Source: Albidovulum aestuarii
Lineage (GTDB): Bacteria; Pseudomonadota; Alphaproteobacteria; Rhodobacterales; Rhodobacteraceae
Assembly (NCBI RefSeq): GCF_029961185.1
Contig: NZ_JASBQQ010000014.1
Coordinates: 1-41,175, forward strand
Direction of reading: 5' to 3'
Length of the DNA: 41,175 nucleotides
Under the pieces are notes generated by a model. It worked only from the letters and a program-made list of their open reading frames with translations. It had not been told where the DNA came from and searched no databases. The position numbers and the translations under genes are program-made. Shown in pieces: positions 1-7,382 of this stretch. Each line of letters opens with the position of its first letter. Within the stretch, counting starts at the first letter, position 1.

Positions 1-30
1 TCTCTCCCGCGATCCGGGCCTTGGCTGGTT

Positions 31-120
31 AAAAATGCTGCGTCATGGAACGAACGGCAGGTTCGGGGACGCTGCACGGCGGCGCAAGGTGCCGAGACGA
101 GTGTCGCGTATGGGCCGGCT
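31..120 (+). repeat. Diverged dispersed repeat, copy A
   Basis: Bases 31-120 align without gaps to 16271-16360 at about 64 of 90 positions, counted by eye. The best block is aatgctgcg followed by aacggcag. Both copies are in the same orientation, one just beyond each end of the catabolic locus. A third, shorter match lies near 20875-20897. No convincing gene is seen in bases 1-244. The repeat is probably an intergenic dispersed element of this bacterial group; its function is unknown. Confidence 0.55.
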
Positions 121-244
121 TTGGATTGACAAAACAGAGAGAAAACTCGACCCCGACTGCCGGGATCCGGCTTCTGTTCATCCGTCTGCTGGCCTGCCTC
201 ACCCGGTGTCCCGTTCCACGTATCTCCAACTGGGCCTAATCCTG

Positions 245-955
245 CTAGCTGCCGCTTCGCTTCGCTGCCCAGAGCGCGCCCCGGCGGATGATCTCGGTCA
301 CTTGAGGTACTTTCAGGTCATCGAGCTCATGTCCGATTGAGCAGTAGAACACCCGCCCCTTGTCCCAGCGCCGTTTCCAGACGACGGGGATCACGGTGCC
401 CTCAATCCACCAGAGGTGATCGCCGGAAAAGGTGGTTGTCGCCAGCACCTCGTTCGAGGGATCGACCAGCATGTAATACTGCTCGGTCTTAAGACGAAAA
501 CTGCGGATGCCCTTCACGATCGGGTCGTCGGGTTTACAGATCGTCACATCATAGTCGATGTAATCCTCGCGCGGTTGCAGGTTGTCGGGCCAACCGGGCG
601 GATGGGCTACGAACTGGCCGCCGATCAGGAAATGATAGGTCGGTCGGTCACGGAACGCGTCACCCATATGGCCGTGCCAGCCGGCGATGCCGCAGCCGTC
701 GGCGATCAGCTTCAAAAGCCCGTCTTCCTGCGGCTTCGTCATGTTGCCGAATTCTTCCTTGTGACCGGACCGCGCCGAGGACCAGATCGGCGTGATCAGG
801 TCGAGATCGGCCAGATCGCCGGGCTGTTCGAGCGGTTCGAGCGTGTCGTAGACATCGACGCTGAAGCCGTTGTCGCGGAGAAGCGTCGCATACCAGTCGG
901 CAAAATGTACCGGCGTGTGACCTTCCCAGCCGCCGACGAAAAGCGCTGCTTTCAT
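245..955 (-). CDS. ThuA-like domain protein (class I glutamine amidotransferase-like fold)
   Basis: A 236-residue protein. It begins with a short beta strand and a GGWEGH turn near residues 8-13, has a central GWHGHMGDAF segment near residues 93-102, and ends with a VFYCSIGHE segment near residue 207. These are typical of the ThuA family, named after trehalose utilisation genes of rhizobia and often found in sugar-uptake operons. The biochemical role of the family is poorly defined. The start codon overlaps the stop of the upstream dehydrogenase (ATGA), so it is the last gene of the minus-strand operon begun by the sugar-binding protein at 7171. No signal peptide is visible, so it should be cytoplasmic. 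The family call is firm; the substrate is unknown. Confidence 0.85.
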   Translation of the reverse strand: MKAALFVGGWEGHTPVHFADWYATLLRDNGFSVDVYDTLEPLEQPGDLADLDLITPIWSSARSGHKEEFGNMTKPQEDGLLKLIADGCGIAGWHGHMGDAFRDRPTYHFLIGGQFVAHPPGWPDNLQPREDYIDYDVTICKPDDPIVKGIRSFRLKTEQYYMLVDPSNEVLATTTFSGDHLWWIEGTVIPVVWKRRWDKGRVFYCSIGHELDDLKVPQVTEIIRRGALWAAKRSGS

Positions 956-1818
956 GTTTTTATCTCTCGCATATAGGCTAGTATTGAGGCCATGTCGCGC
1001 GGGGCGAACCCGGCGGCTTCGGCTTCCTGCAGGGTTTGAAGTGTAACCATACCCTGCGGCATTGGCGTGCCGAGCGACCGGGCAAGGGTGGCAGTGACCT
1101 CCATGTCCTTGCGGGCAAGGCTGACGGTGAAGGTGACATCATGGGCCGCCTCGTCGAGGTAGAGCGGGCGGCGGTATTTCAGCATCGGGGCAGCGGCGGC
1201 TGAGGCTTCGATTGCATCGAAGGCGGTCTCGGGCGTGATGCCTGCTGCTTCAGCCAGCGTCATCGCCTCGGCCAGTGTCTGGTTTAACCCGTGGATCAGC
1301 GAATTGACGGCGAGTTTCATGACCGAGCCGGCACCGCGTCGGCCGAGGCAGATCACCCGGCGGCCCATCGCTTCGAAGACCGGCATCATGGGGGCGGCAA
1401 CAGTTTCGGAGCATCCCGCCATGATCATCAACTCCGCAGCCTCGGCGGCCTGCGTCGCGCCGGAGACCGGTGCGTCGATTACAATGGCTCCGTCAGGTGC
1501 TGCGTCGGCAAGGCTGTGGATATGTTCGGGGCTCATCGTGCCCATCTCGATGAAGGTCCGCGCCCGCCCGGCGAAAAGCCCCTCGGTGCCAAGGTGAACG
1601 GCCTCTGAAGATGCATCGTCGGCCAGCATGGTGACGACGATGTCGCTCGTCTCTGACAGCGCACGCGGCGTGGCTGCGACGGCGCAACCGGTCGCTCGCC
1701 CAAAAGTGTCGGCCTTGCCGGAGGACCGGTTCCAGACGGATACATCATGCCCCGCACGGACAAGATTGTGCGCCATATGGGCGCCCATGCGCCCCAGGCC
1801 AACGAAGCCGATCTTCAT
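952..1818 (-). CDS. NAD(P)-dependent beta-hydroxyacid dehydrogenase (3-hydroxyisobutyrate dehydrogenase family)
   Basis: A 288-residue protein. The N-terminal Rossmann motif GFVGLGRMG lies at residues 4-12, the substrate-loop motif DAPVSG at residues 115-120, and the helix carrying the presumed catalytic lysine, K168 with N172, follows GAGSV. These are the hallmarks of the 3-hydroxyisobutyrate/tartronate semialdehyde/6-phosphogluconate dehydrogenase superfamily, which oxidises or reduces a beta-hydroxy acid with NAD(P). The ATG at 1818 is preferred over the GTG one codon upstream because it overlaps the ATPase stop as ATGA. It sits between the transporter ATPase and the ThuA-like gene, so it probably acts on a breakdown product of the imported compound. 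The exact substrate cannot be told from sequence. Confidence 0.88.
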   Translation of the reverse strand: MKIGFVGLGRMGAHMAHNLVRAGHDVSVWNRSSGKADTFGRATGCAVAATPRALSETSDIVVTMLADDASSEAVHLGTEGLFAGRARTFIEMGTMSPEHIHSLADAAPDGAIVIDAPVSGATQAAEAAELMIMAGCSETVAAPMMPVFEAMGRRVICLGRRGAGSVMKLAVNSLIHGLNQTLAEAMTLAEAAGITPETAFDAIEASAAAAPMLKYRRPLYLDEAAHDVTFTVSLARKDMEVTATLARSLGTPMPQGMVTLQTLQEAEAAGFAPRDMASILAYMREIKT

Positions 1819-3329
1819 CACGCGACCTTGTCCGACCGGATCCCGGATATCGCCTGCACGAGGTTGTCTTCTGTCACCTCTTCAGAGGTGAATTCGCGGA
1901 TGATCTCGCCATGGAACATGGCGACGACACGGTCAGAGACGCGCAACACCTCGGGCATTTCCGAACTGATGACAATCACCGCGTATCCCTGCTTGGCCAG
2001 ATCGCGGATCAGGTTGTGGATCTCGGATTTCGAACCGACGTCTATCCCTCGAGTTGGTTCATCGACGATCAGCACCTTCGGCGCCATCGACAACCATTTG
2101 CCAATGACGATCTTCTGCTGGTTGCCCCCCGAAAGGTTGCCGACCCGCTGCCGCCAGCTTGGCGTCTTGATTGCCAGCTTGTCGCGGTACTGGTCGAAGA
2201 TCGCAATCTCGGCACCGTCGGAAACGAAGGGGCCCGCCGTCAGATCGGCGACCTGCGGCAGGGTCATGTTGTCCCGGCAATTCATGCCAAGCACCAGCCC
2301 CTGGCCTTTCCGGTCTTCTGGTACCAGTGATATCCCGTGGCGGATTGCATCGACGGGCGAATGAATGCGGACCTCTTCTCCGTCGAGATGGATGGTACCG
2401 TCCGTCGGGTTCCGAAGGCCGAAAAGCGTTTCGGCAATCTCGGTCCGGCCCGCGCCGACAAGGCCGTAGAAGCCAACGACCTCGCCTGACCTGACTTTGA
2501 AACTGACGTCGTGATAGAGCGATCCGCACGAGAGGTTTCTGACCTCAATCGCGACCTTTCCGGTCTGGGCATGTTCGACCTTCTGGCCAAGGTCGAGGCT
2601 GCGGCCGATCATCAGCTGCGTAACCTCGTCCTCATTGGTTTCGGCGGTGGCAAGAGATCCGCGATATTCGCCGTCACGGAGGACGGAAATCTTCGTGGAA
2701 ATCGTGAAAATCTCGTCCATCCGATGCGAGATATAGACGATGCCGACGCCTTGCCGGCTGAGGTCGCTGATGATGTCGAACAGCACGACCTTCTCGGCAT
2801 CGGTCAGCGAGGCTGTCGGCTCGTCGAAGATCACCGCCTTTGCATCGACGGTCAGGGCGCGGGCAATTTCTACCATCTGCTTGTTGGCGATGGACAGGTC
2901 GCCAACGATGGTTTGCGGTGTGAACTTGCAGTTCAGCCGCTTCAGGATCGCGGCGGAATTGGAATGCAGGCTGTCCCAATCGACACGGCCAAAGCTTTTT
3001 GTGGGCAGTTCGCCGAGATAGATGTTCTCGGCCACCGAAAGCTCATCGGCGAGGCTCAGTTCCTGGTGGATAAAGACGACGCCCTTGGCCTTGGCATCAA
3101 GGGGTGAACCCATCGTGACCGGGGCTTCATCTATAAAGATCGTACCATCGTCGGGTTGATAGATGCCGCCCAGAACTTTCATCAGCGTCGACTTTCCGGC
3201 ACCGTTTTCGCCCAGAAGCGCGTGAACCTCTCCGGGCATCACCTCGAAAGACACGCCGTCAAGGGCCCGGACGCCGGGGAAGGTCTTGACGATCCCTTCA
3301 AGCCGAAGGGCTGGCTTTTGCGCGATCAT
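1818..3329 (-). CDS. Sugar ABC transporter ATP-binding protein, RbsA/MglA type (two NBDs)
   Basis: A 503-residue cytoplasmic ATPase of the ribose/xylose/galactose class with two nucleotide-binding domains. The first has a normal Walker A (GENGAGKST) and Walker B (VIFDEPTASL). The second has the degenerate Walker A typical of this class (GLVGAGRTE), the signature LSGGNQQK and Walker B VLIVDEPTRG. It would power the two permeases encoded just upstream. A longer open frame extends to 3554, but those extra 75 codons lie inside the permease gene. The ATG at 3329 overlaps the permease stop (ATGA) and matches the family N terminus. Its stop overlaps the next gene in the same way, which indicates tight translational coupling. 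Confidence 0.95.
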   Translation of the reverse strand: MIAQKPALRLEGIVKTFPGVRALDGVSFEVMPGEVHALLGENGAGKSTLMKVLGGIYQPDDGTIFIDEAPVTMGSPLDAKAKGVVFIHQELSLADELSVAENIYLGELPTKSFGRVDWDSLHSNSAAILKRLNCKFTPQTIVGDLSIANKQMVEIARALTVDAKAVIFDEPTASLTDAEKVVLFDIISDLSRQGVGIVYISHRMDEIFTISTKISVLRDGEYRGSLATAETNEDEVTQLMIGRSLDLGQKVEHAQTGKVAIEVRNLSCGSLYHDVSFKVRSGEVVGFYGLVGAGRTEIAETLFGLRNPTDGTIHLDGEEVRIHSPVDAIRHGISLVPEDRKGQGLVLGMNCRDNMTLPQVADLTAGPFVSDGAEIAIFDQYRDKLAIKTPSWRQRVGNLSGGNQQKIVIGKWLSMAPKVLIVDEPTRGIDVGSKSEIHNLIRDLAKQGYAVIVISSEMPEVLRVSDRVVAMFHGEIIREFTSEEVTEDNLVQAISGIRSDKVA

Positions 3330-4327
3330 ATCTTCAACTCCTCCCGGCCCTTGCGGTTCAGTTGCTTGTCGAGGAACAGGACGGCGATCAGGATCAGTCC
3401 GATGACCAGATTGACCATCGCCGTATCCGCGCCGATATGGCCAAGCCCCTTGCGCAGAAGCTGGATCGCGATGACGCCGCCGAAGGTCGAGATCACTGAC
3501 CCGCTGCCGCCGGTCAGCTTGGTGCCGCCAAGGACCACGGCGGTGATCACCCACAATTCGTAAAGCGTGCCGTCGTTGGGGTTGACCGAGCCACTGGCGG
3601 AATAGAAGACCACAGCGCTCAGCGCCGCGAGAAAGCCGATCAGGACGAAGTTCCAGACCATATGTGGTCCGACCCTGATCCCGGCATTGACCGCAGCTTC
3701 GCGGTTGTCACCGATCGCATAGGCGTTGCGCCCATGCACGGTCTTCGACATCAAAAGCCAGATCAAAATCGTGAAGACAACGAAGACGATGGTCGGCGTC
3801 TCGATCCCGAAAAGATCCGCCTCGGCAATGTCGACGAGGGTCCAGTTCAGATGCGAGGTTGGCTGTTCGCCGTTGTACATGAAGACAAGGCCGCGAAAGC
3901 CGAGCATGGAGCCGAGCGTCACGATGAACGCATCGACGCCGGTCTTCCATACGATGAGGCCATTGATTAGGCCAAGGACCATGCCCGTGCCGAGCGCCAG
4001 CAGCCAGGCGACCGGGATCACCCAATCGCCGAGACCGGCGAAGATTGGCCAGGTCATGGAATCGAGCATGACGATGGCGCAAAGCGCATAGGTCGCGCCG
4101 ACCGAGAGATCGATATTGCCGTTGATCATCACGATGGTCATGCCAAGCGCGATGATTCCGATCGGGGCAGATTGCTTGAACAACAGCAGCATGTTGGCCC
4201 CATCCATGAACGCCTTGTCCGAGACCGACAGGAAATGGCCCGCGATGCTGAAGAAGACTAGCTCGATCACGATGAAGCCCCAGATCGCGCTTTGCTTGAA
4301 AAGCTTGTTCTTCCTTTCGGTATGCAT
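3326..4327 (-). CDS. Sugar ABC transporter permease, RbsC type (second permease)
   Basis: A 333-residue inner-membrane protein with about eight to ten hydrophobic segments. It has the conserved NGNIDLSVG loop and the GGTKLTGGSGS segment typical of branched-chain/ribose-type permeases (BPD_transp_2 family). The start at 4327 is chosen over the upstream codon at 4360 because a G-rich ribosome binding site (GGGGGGG) lies 5-12 bases before it and the longer form would overlap the previous gene. It lies between the first permease and the ATPase, and the two permeases probably form a heterodimer. The imported substrate is inferred to be a sugar or polyol from the class only. Confidence 0.93.
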   Translation of the reverse strand: MHTERKNKLFKQSAIWGFIVIELVFFSIAGHFLSVSDKAFMDGANMLLLFKQSAPIGIIALGMTIVMINGNIDLSVGATYALCAIVMLDSMTWPIFAGLGDWVIPVAWLLALGTGMVLGLINGLIVWKTGVDAFIVTLGSMLGFRGLVFMYNGEQPTSHLNWTLVDIAEADLFGIETPTIVFVVFTILIWLLMSKTVHGRNAYAIGDNREAAVNAGIRVGPHMVWNFVLIGFLAALSAVVFYSASGSVNPNDGTLYELWVITAVVLGGTKLTGGSGSVISTFGGVIAIQLLRKGLGHIGADTAMVNLVIGLILIAVLFLDKQLNRKGREELKI

Positions 4328-4341
4328 GATCAGGCCCCCCC

Positions 4342-5316
4342 TCAGGCGATCGGCGACCAAAGCCGACCGCGCTTGGCCGCGATATCGAGCCAGACAGCCA
4401 GGATGATGATGACCCAGGTGACGACGTACTGGACATAAAACTGCAATCCGACGAGCAGGAGGCCGTTCTGGATGAAGCCGAGGATCAGGACACCGATCAC
4501 CGTCTTGAACACGGTGCCGGATCCGCCCAGTAGCGAGGCGCCGCCAAGAATGACGGCGGCAAGTACATCAAGCTCCAGCCCCTGACCCACGGTGTTCTGA
4601 CTGCCGAGAGAGCGGCTGGCCTGGATGAGGCCTGCGGTTGCGACGCAGAAAGACGAGATGATGTAGGTCATGAATACGACGCGCGCGCGCGGAATGCCCG
4701 AAAACGTGGCCGCCGTGCCATTACCGCCGACGGCATAAACCTTTCGGCCGAAGGGCGTCTTGGCGAGGATCACCGTCAGAACGACGGCAAGAAGCCCGAA
4801 CATGAGAACCGGCACCGGGATGCCGAATATTGCGCCTTGACCAAAGACTGAAAACCAGGTGCCGGACTTGTCCACGATGTCCATGTTCTTGCCGCCGGAA
4901 TAGGTCAAGGTCAGCCCGTGGATCGCTGACAGCATCCCAAGCGTCACGATCAGCGAGTTGAGCTTCAGGTATCCGACCAGAAACCCGATGAAAGCGCCAA
5001 GGGCCATGGTCATCGCGAACATGGCCGGGATTGCCATTGAAGGCCCCAGCTTGTCGTGCAGATCAAGGACGACGATGGTCGAGAACGACATCATCGACCC
5101 GACTGACAGGTCGAGATTGCCGCTGACGACAACGAAAGTGACACCCAGAGCCATCACTCCGAGAATGGCAGAAGAGCGGATCACGCCGAGGACGTTGTCG
5201 AGCCCGAGAAAGCGCTGATTGGCAATCGTGAAGCCGATCATGAACAGGATGAAGGCAACGAGAATTCCGTGGCGCGCCAGCATGCTAGTCAGAGATTTCA
5301 ACCTTTCATCCGCCAT
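4342..5316 (-). CDS. Sugar ABC transporter permease, RbsC type (first permease)
   Basis: A 324-residue multi-spanning membrane protein of the same family as its neighbour. It shows the loop SGNLDLSVG and the C-terminal GGASLLGGSGT motif. The start at 5316 is preferred because GGGGAGGA lies about 9 bases upstream. The alternative ATG at 5355 would overlap the end of the dehydrogenase gene and lacks such a site. Two different permeases in one operon, rather than one homodimeric RbsC, is common for this importer class in alphaproteobacteria. Confidence 0.93.
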   Translation of the reverse strand: MADERLKSLTSMLARHGILVAFILFMIGFTIANQRFLGLDNVLGVIRSSAILGVMALGVTFVVVSGNLDLSVGSMMSFSTIVVLDLHDKLGPSMAIPAMFAMTMALGAFIGFLVGYLKLNSLIVTLGMLSAIHGLTLTYSGGKNMDIVDKSGTWFSVFGQGAIFGIPVPVLMFGLLAVVLTVILAKTPFGRKVYAVGGNGTAATFSGIPRARVVFMTYIISSFCVATAGLIQASRSLGSQNTVGQGLELDVLAAVILGGASLLGGSGTVFKTVIGVLILGFIQNGLLLVGLQFYVQYVVTWVIIILAVWLDIAAKRGRLWSPIA

Positions 5317-5347
5317 GTTTCCGGTCCTCCCCTTTTCCACCGCCGCT

Positions 5348-6136
5348 TCAGACAAGCGTCATTCCCCCATCTATCATCACGATCTGCCCCGTCATGTAGT
5401 CGCTGTCCGCCGAGGCAAGAAAGGTGGTCGTGCCGGTGATATCCGCCGGCTTTGCCACACGACCTTTCAGAATGCCGGCGGCAAACTCTTCCATCGCCTG
5501 ACCGGGGCGTTCGGCAGCGCCAATCGCCATCAGGTCGCGGTCGACATCCTCCCACATTTCCGTGGCCACGACACCCGGCGCAAAGCCGGTAACGGTGATG
5601 TCGTGCTTGGCCAGATCCCGCGCGCCCGACTGAGTCAGCGAGACGACGGCCCATTTCGACGCGCAATAGGGCGCCACATTGTCATATCCCTGACGGCTGG
5701 CGATCGATGCTGTGTTGATGATCTTGCCACCGGTTCCCTGGGCGATCATCTGCTTTGCCGCTTCCTGCATGCCGATCATGACGCCCAGACCATTGATATC
5801 CATGATCATGCGCCAGTTTTCTTCGGTCACGTCCAGAAAGTTCATCGGCTTGTTGACGCCGGCATTGTTGAACTTCACGTCGAGCTTGCCGAAGGCCGCG
5901 ACCGTTTTCGCGATCATCTCGCTGACTTGGGTACGGTCGGTGACGTCGACGCCGCAGGCAATGGCCCGGCCGTTTCTGCCAGCTTGGGTGTCGCGAACAA
6001 CTTCGGCGACCTTGGCCGCGTTGATGTCGGCAAAGCAGACATCCGCACCTTCATCGAGAAGCGCTTCGCCAATGGCGCGGCCGATGCCCTGTGCTGCTCC
6101 GGTCACGATACACGACCGGCCTGAAACGCGCCCCAT
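5348..6136 (-). CDS. Short-chain dehydrogenase/reductase (SDR), classical type
   Basis: A 262-residue NAD(P)-dependent oxidoreductase. It has the cofactor motif TGAAQGIG at residues 12-19, the NNAG motif at 90-93, and the catalytic set S144, Y157 and K161 (YCASK). The acidic D37 after the second strand suggests a preference for NAD(H). It is placed between the sugar-binding protein and the permeases, so it probably oxidises the imported sugar or polyol. A GGGGG ribosome binding site stands just before the ATG. It is a clear paralogue of the SDR at 9222-10028: both share an AGVNKP segment after the NAG motif and a following DNW/ENW-MIMDIN helix. Confidence 0.9.
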   Translation of the reverse strand: MGRVSGRSCIVTGAAQGIGRAIGEALLDEGADVCFADINAAKVAEVVRDTQAGRNGRAIACGVDVTDRTQVSEMIAKTVAAFGKLDVKFNNAGVNKPMNFLDVTEENWRMIMDINGLGVMIGMQEAAKQMIAQGTGGKIINTASIASRQGYDNVAPYCASKWAVVSLTQSGARDLAKHDITVTGFAPGVVATEMWEDVDRDLMAIGAAERPGQAMEEFAAGILKGRVAKPADITGTTTFLASADSDYMTGQIVMIDGGMTLV

Positions 6137-6168
6137 GGTGCCCCCAGCGAAGATGATTGAATGGAAAG

Positions 6169-6192
6169 CGGGCGGACCAACCGGACCGCCCG
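6169..6192 (-). terminator. GC-rich hairpin behind the binding-protein gene (attenuator/mRNA stabiliser)
   Basis: CGGGCGG at 6169-6175 pairs perfectly with CCGCCCG at 6186-6192 around a 10-base loop. It lies in the 72-base gap between the binding-protein stop and the SDR start. There is no T run, so complete termination is unlikely. In ABC operons such intercistronic hairpins usually keep the binding protein in excess by partial termination or by protecting the upstream mRNA; that role is inferred here. Confidence 0.6.
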
Positions 6193-6208
6193 TGCAGGAT
6201 CAGAGGTA

Positions 6209-7171
6209 TCAGAACACCGGCTTGGTGAACTCGCTCATGTTGTCCTGGGTAATCTTCGGCGTGTCGAAGTAGTTCAGGAACGGAACGTCGACACCGTTGA
6301 GCACGTCGAGCGCCGTCTTCAACGCCGCCTCGGCATCATCAACCGGCGACTGATAGATCGAGCCCCAGTATTCACCGGCTTCCATCGCCTCGTAGCCGAC
6401 GGCAAAGTTGGTGGCGCCGACGAAGATGATGCCTTCGCGGCCCGCAGCCTTGGCTGCATTCAACGCGCCCACGCCCATGTTGTCGTCGCCCGCATAGACA
6501 CCGTCGATGTCGTCGTATTTTACGAGGAAAGCCTCCATCACGGTCTGCGACTTTTCACGGTTCCAGTCGCCAGGCTGGGTTTCCACAATGGTCACGTTCG
6601 GGCAAACCTCGGGCAGACGGTCGTCAAAGCCCTTCTGCCGCTCGATCGCGGTCGTATAGCCGGGTTGACCCGAGATCTGTACGACCTTGGCTTCGTCCTG
6701 GATGCCCATTTCCGTGAACTTTTCGCACATGATCTCGGCCGAGCGCGATCCTTGTGTGATGTTGTCCGGACCCGAGAATGACTTCACGAATTCGAACCCC
6801 GGCTCGGCGATGTTGGAATTGGTCACGATGACCGGGATGCCAGCCTTGTGGGCCTCGCGCACGGCGGGGATCACCGCTTCGCCATTGGTCGGCCAGATGA
6901 TGATCGCGTCCACTTCCTGCTGGATCAGATCCTGCACCTGGGCAATCTGGCGCGCGACATCGCCGCCTGCATCAAGAACCACCGCCTCGACATCTGCATT
7001 GGCCTCGGCCGCAGCAATGAACGCCTTTTCATAAGTCGTCTGGTAGCTGTCGACGCCGACATTGTTCTGGGTGATGCCGATCTTGTAGGTCTCGGCCATA
7101 GCGACACTTGCAAAGGCGATACCAGCCAGAGCCGTCGATCCTGCAATCAGGGTCCTTACAGTCGTGTTCAT
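6209..7171 (-). CDS. Periplasmic sugar-binding protein of ABC importer (RbsB-like, type 1 fold)
   Basis: A 320-residue secreted protein. The N terminus is a Sec signal peptide (charged start, hydrophobic core, cut after AMA near residue 26). The mature part has the two-lobe LacI-like binding fold (peripl_BP_4 type): an IGITQNN first strand, DAIIIWPTN near residues 87-95, a GIPVIVTNS strand, and a GVYAGDDNMGVGAL segment. It would capture the substrate in the periplasm and hand it to the two permeases. GGGAGGAA lies 6-13 bases before the ATG. It is the first gene of the minus-strand operon, facing the divergent regulator gene across a 211-base intergenic region. The ligand is unknown. Confidence 0.93.
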   Translation of the reverse strand: MNTTVRTLIAGSTALAGIAFASVAMAETYKIGITQNNVGVDSYQTTYEKAFIAAAEANADVEAVVLDAGGDVARQIAQVQDLIQQEVDAIIIWPTNGEAVIPAVREAHKAGIPVIVTNSNIAEPGFEFVKSFSGPDNITQGSRSAEIMCEKFTEMGIQDEAKVVQISGQPGYTTAIERQKGFDDRLPEVCPNVTIVETQPGDWNREKSQTVMEAFLVKYDDIDGVYAGDDNMGVGALNAAKAAGREGIIFVGATNFAVGYEAMEAGEYWGSIYQSPVDDAEAALKTALDVLNGVDVPFLNYFDTPKITQDNMSEFTKPVF

Positions 7172-7382
7172 AGGTTTCCTCCCGTTGATTTGAACGCTGT
7201 CACGGCCATCGCCCCCCTGTCTCGGGGAATCACCTCATGGATGACCGGCTGATGTTAGCATCGGGAATTTGGCCGCTTCTCCCTCATGCGTTTTGTTCAA
7301 TATGAACATTTAAGTATCCATTCTGGATTTATTGCCGATACTCAGGCCCGGTCAATCTGGACATTTTCGGAAGGAGATGGGG
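7172..7382. promoter_or_regulatory. Divergent promoter region with a palindromic operator candidate
   Basis: This 211-base gap separates the divergent importer operon and the regulator-led operon, so it must hold both promoters. At 7294-7308 there is a perfect palindrome, TGTTCA-ATA-TGAACA, of the size expected for a dimeric winged-helix repressor. It sits about 75 bases before the plus-strand start at 7383. That gene has AAGGAG six bases upstream of its ATG. Clear -35/-10 boxes could not be assigned by eye. That the adjacent HTH protein binds this site is an inference. Confidence 0.55.
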
